In this document: positions 62,247 to 64,000 of the stretch, one piece after another | Layout: every line of letters begins with the position of its first letter | How positions within the stretch are numbered: the first letter of the stretch is position 1 | DNA from: Pseudomonas sp. TCU-HL1 | GTDB taxonomy: Bacteria > Pseudomonadota > Gammaproteobacteria > Pseudomonadales > Pseudomonadaceae | Direction of reading: 5' to 3' | Assembly (NCBI RefSeq): GCF_001708505.1 | Contig: NZ_CP015992.1 | Location: 2,852,001 to 2,916,000, forward strand | DNA: 64,000 nt | Position numbers and translations under genes: made by a program | Notes under the pieces: generated by a model | What the model was told of the DNA's origin: nothing | Databases searched by the model: none | The model's input: only the letters and a program-made list of their open reading frames with translations

Positions 62247-63827
62247 ATGACCGTCATCACCGGTTTCAACTTCATCGCCGGCGGCCGTAGCGCCGCCGGC
62301 AGCGTTAGCGTGCAAAGCTTCGATGCCACCAGCGGCGAAGCGCTGCCCTACAACTTCCGCCAGGCCTCCGAGGCCGAAGTGGACGCCGCCGCCCGCGCCG
62401 CCGAGGCGGCCTATCCCGACTACCGCAACCTGTCCTCCAGCCGCCGCGCCGAATTCCTCGACGCCATCGCCGACGAACTGGACGGCCTGGGCGACGACTT
62501 CATCGCCACTGTCTACCGCGAAACCGCGCTGCCCGCAGCCCGCATCCAGGGTGAGCGCGGCCGCACCAGCGGCCAGATGCGTCTGTTCGCCAACGTGCTG
62601 CGCCGTGGCGATTTCTACGGCGCTCGCATCGACCGCGCCCTGCCCGAGCGCAAGCCGCTGCCGCGCCCGGACTTGCGCCAGTACCGCATCGGTGTCGGCC
62701 CGGTTGCCGTGTTCGGCGCCAGCAACTTCCCCCTGGCGTTCTCCACGGCCGGTGGCGACACCGCCGCCGCCCTGGCCGCAGGCTGTCCGGTGGTGTTCAA
62801 GGCCCACAGCGGCCATATGGCCACTGCCGAGTGGGTGGCCGATGCCATCATTCGCGCGGCGGAGAAAACCGCGATGCCGGTGGGCGTGTTCAACATGATC
62901 TACGGCGGCGGAGTAGGCGAGTGGCTGGTCAAGCACCCGGCGATCCAGGCCGTGGGTTTCACTGGTTCCCTGCGCGGCGGTCGTGCCCTTTGCGACATGG
63001 CGGCGGCTCGTCCGCAGCCGATCCCGGTGTTCGCCGAAATGAGCAGTATCAACCCCGTCCTGCTGCTGCCCGAGGCGCTCAAGGCCCGTGGTGAGCAAGT
63101 CGCCGCCGAACTGGCCGCCTCCGTCGTACTGGGGGCAGGGCAGTTCTGCACCAACCCGGGCCTGGTGATCGGCATCCGCTCGCCGGAGTTCAGCGCTTTC
63201 CTCGAGCGTTTCGCCGCCCTCATGGGCGACCAGCCGGCCCAGACGATGCTCAACGCCGGTGGTCTGAAGAGTTACTTCCAAGGCTTGGAGCATCTGCACC
63301 AGCACCCCGGCGTCAACCACCTGGCCGGCGCACGCCAGCAAGGCAATCAGGCCCGCGCCCAACTGTTCAAGGCCGACGTGAGCCTGCTGCTGGAGGGGGA
63401 TGAACTGCTGCAGGAAGAAGTCTTTGGCCCCACCACCGTGGTCGTCGAAGTGGCCGGCAAGGCCGAGCTCGCCCGCGCCCTTCAGGGCCTTCGCGGCCAG
63501 CTCACCGCCACCCTCATAGGCGAACCCGCGGACCTCGCCACTTTCGGCGAACTGACCAGCCTGCTGGAGCAGAAGGCTGGCCGCCTGCTGCTCAACGGCT
63601 ACCCGACCGGCGTGGAAGTCTGCGACGCCATGGTCCACGGCGGCCCGTACCCGGCTACCTCCGATGCTCGCGGCACCTCGGTCGGGACGCTGGCCATCGA
63701 CCGCTTCCTGCGCCCTGTGTGCTACCAGAACTACCCCGATGCGCTGCTGCCCGATGCACTGAAGGATGCGAATCCGCTGGGTATTCAGCGGTTGGTGGAT
63801 GGAGTAAATACGCGGGACGCGGTTTAA
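62247..63827 (+). CDS. 2,5-dioxovalerate (alpha-ketoglutarate semialdehyde) dehydrogenase
   Basis: A 526-residue aldehyde dehydrogenase of the KGSADH branch: NAD fold (GPVAVFGASNFPLAFST), catalytic Glu in VFAEMSS and catalytic Cys in GQFCTNPG. It oxidises 2,5-dioxovalerate to 2-oxoglutarate, the final step of arabinose, glucarate and hydroxyproline breakdown. Start ATG has GGGAGACGAG upstream. A terminator follows. Confidence 0.9.
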   Translation: MTVITGFNFIAGGRSAAGSVSVQSFDATSGEALPYNFRQASEAEVDAAARAAEAAYPDYRNLSSSRRAEFLDAIADELDGLGDDFIATVYRETALPAARIQGERGRTSGQMRLFANVLRRGDFYGARIDRALPERKPLPRPDLRQYRIGVGPVAVFGASNFPLAFSTAGGDTAAALAAGCPVVFKAHSGHMATAEWVADAIIRAAEKTAMPVGVFNMIYGGGVGEWLVKHPAIQAVGFTGSLRGGRALCDMAAARPQPIPVFAEMSSINPVLLLPEALKARGEQVAAELAASVVLGAGQFCTNPGLVIGIRSPEFSAFLERFAALMGDQPAQTMLNAGGLKSYFQGLEHLHQHPGVNHLAGARQQGNQARAQLFKADVSLLLEGDELLQEEVFGPTTVVVEVAGKAELARALQGLRGQLTATLIGEPADLATFGELTSLLEQKAGRLLLNGYPTGVEVCDAMVHGGPYPATSDARGTSVGTLAIDRFLRPVCYQNYPDALLPDALKDANPLGIQRLVDGVNTRDAV

Positions 63828-63844
63828 CCGCAGGCTGCAAATAG

Positions 63845-63886
63845 AACCTCCATCTGGGCAGGCGGCTGCGCTGGGTGGAGGTTTTT
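63845..63886 (+). terminator. Rho-independent terminator
   Basis: AACCTCCA pairs with TGGAGGTT around a GC-rich loop, followed by TTT, 18 bases after the dehydrogenase stop. The last 110 bases of the window show no gene. Confidence 0.75.
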
Positions 63887-64000
63887 GCATTTGCCTTGAT
63901 CGGCGATGGAGGAGGGCGCTGCAGTAGGCTGACGCTATTGAAAAAGCCGGATTAGCCGCGATAGGACCTTCCCCGGTCTCGCCGGGACGGTCTGTTGCGG

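Noticed and set aside
62220..63890. 556-codon minus-strand open frame
   Set aside because: Antisense to the dehydrogenase gene with complete catalytic motifs on the plus strand.
1..64000. CRISPR array, tRNA or rRNA genes
   Set aside because: No regularly spaced repeats with unique spacers and no cloverleaf or rRNA-like sequence was recognised by eye; a tRNAscan/Infernal run would be decisive.

Overview
The window looks like chromosomal DNA of a Pseudomonas-type gammaproteobacterium. Base composition is high-GC throughout. The polB gene sits beside a GNAT acetyltransferase gene, as I recall for P. aeruginosa PA1885-PA1886. There are extragenic palindromes of the Pseudomonas type (GTGGGAGCGAATTCATTCGC family and a GTAGGGTGCGCC family), DUF5064, MexT/TtgR-era style efflux genes, and many LysR/AraC/TetR regulators. 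No rRNA or tRNA gene was seen. The species cannot be named from sequence reading alone.

Layout. (1) 1-11.1 kb is a catabolic island for an aromatic or polycyclic compound. It holds a FAH-family hydrolase, a type I extradiol dioxygenase and a TetR regulator on the minus strand; then an old-yellow-enzyme oxidoreductase and a two-subunit molybdenum enzyme of the transhydroxylase/resorcinol hydroxylase kind on the plus strand; then DUF5064, a second related TetR and an MhpA-like flavin hydroxylase. A 14-bp palindrome lies in front of both tetR1 and the OYE gene. (2) 11.4-20.7 kb is an RND efflux operon (outer membrane lipoprotein, adaptor, pump) with a 71-aa protein and a 964-aa winged-helix/ATPase/TPR regulator. 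The 71-aa gene and the outer membrane gene carry two copies of the same promoter module. (3) 20.9-23.5 kb holds an anchored proline-rich protein and three tandem Hsp20 genes behind a sigma-32-like promoter, ending in a strong terminator.

(4) 23.5-28.7 kb is a zone of broken genes: mocR and integrase remnants, a RiPP-metallophore-like cluster (EGKCG-repeat EF-hand precursor, an MNIO/DUF692 enzyme that has lost its middle, an intact DUF2063 partner), a frameshifted and truncated ohr, and shards of an efflux adaptor, an MFS transporter and an ohr/hydrolase chimera. (5) 28.7-37 kb holds a cysteine hydrolase with a divergent AraC regulator, then an EmrAB-type efflux operon with an NmrA-like reductase and a cupin, decayed monooxygenase and LysR genes at its end, and a divergent winged-helix/TPR regulator. 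(6) 37-46.9 kb has an IS110-family transposase, an intact ohr facing an acetamidase remnant, an SDR, a DUF1329 protein and a XylM/AlkB-like hydroxylase with a XylA-like reductase, divergent from an AraC regulator with a phased direct repeat.

(7) From 47 kb an IS481-family element precedes the housekeeping backbone: polB, a coiled-coil protein plus ZapA-like pair, a PLD-like protein, GNAT, YeeE/YedE transporter, a gamma-glutamyl-GABA hydrolase-like protein, a LysR/purine permease/nucleoside deaminase unit, a DUF1615 lipoprotein, and a LysR/GguC/ketoglutarate semialdehyde dehydrogenase unit for sugar-acid breakdown. The most unusual items are the SCP2-fused molybdoenzyme with its pathway neighbours, the RiPP-like cluster with its gutted enzyme, and the duplicated efflux promoter.
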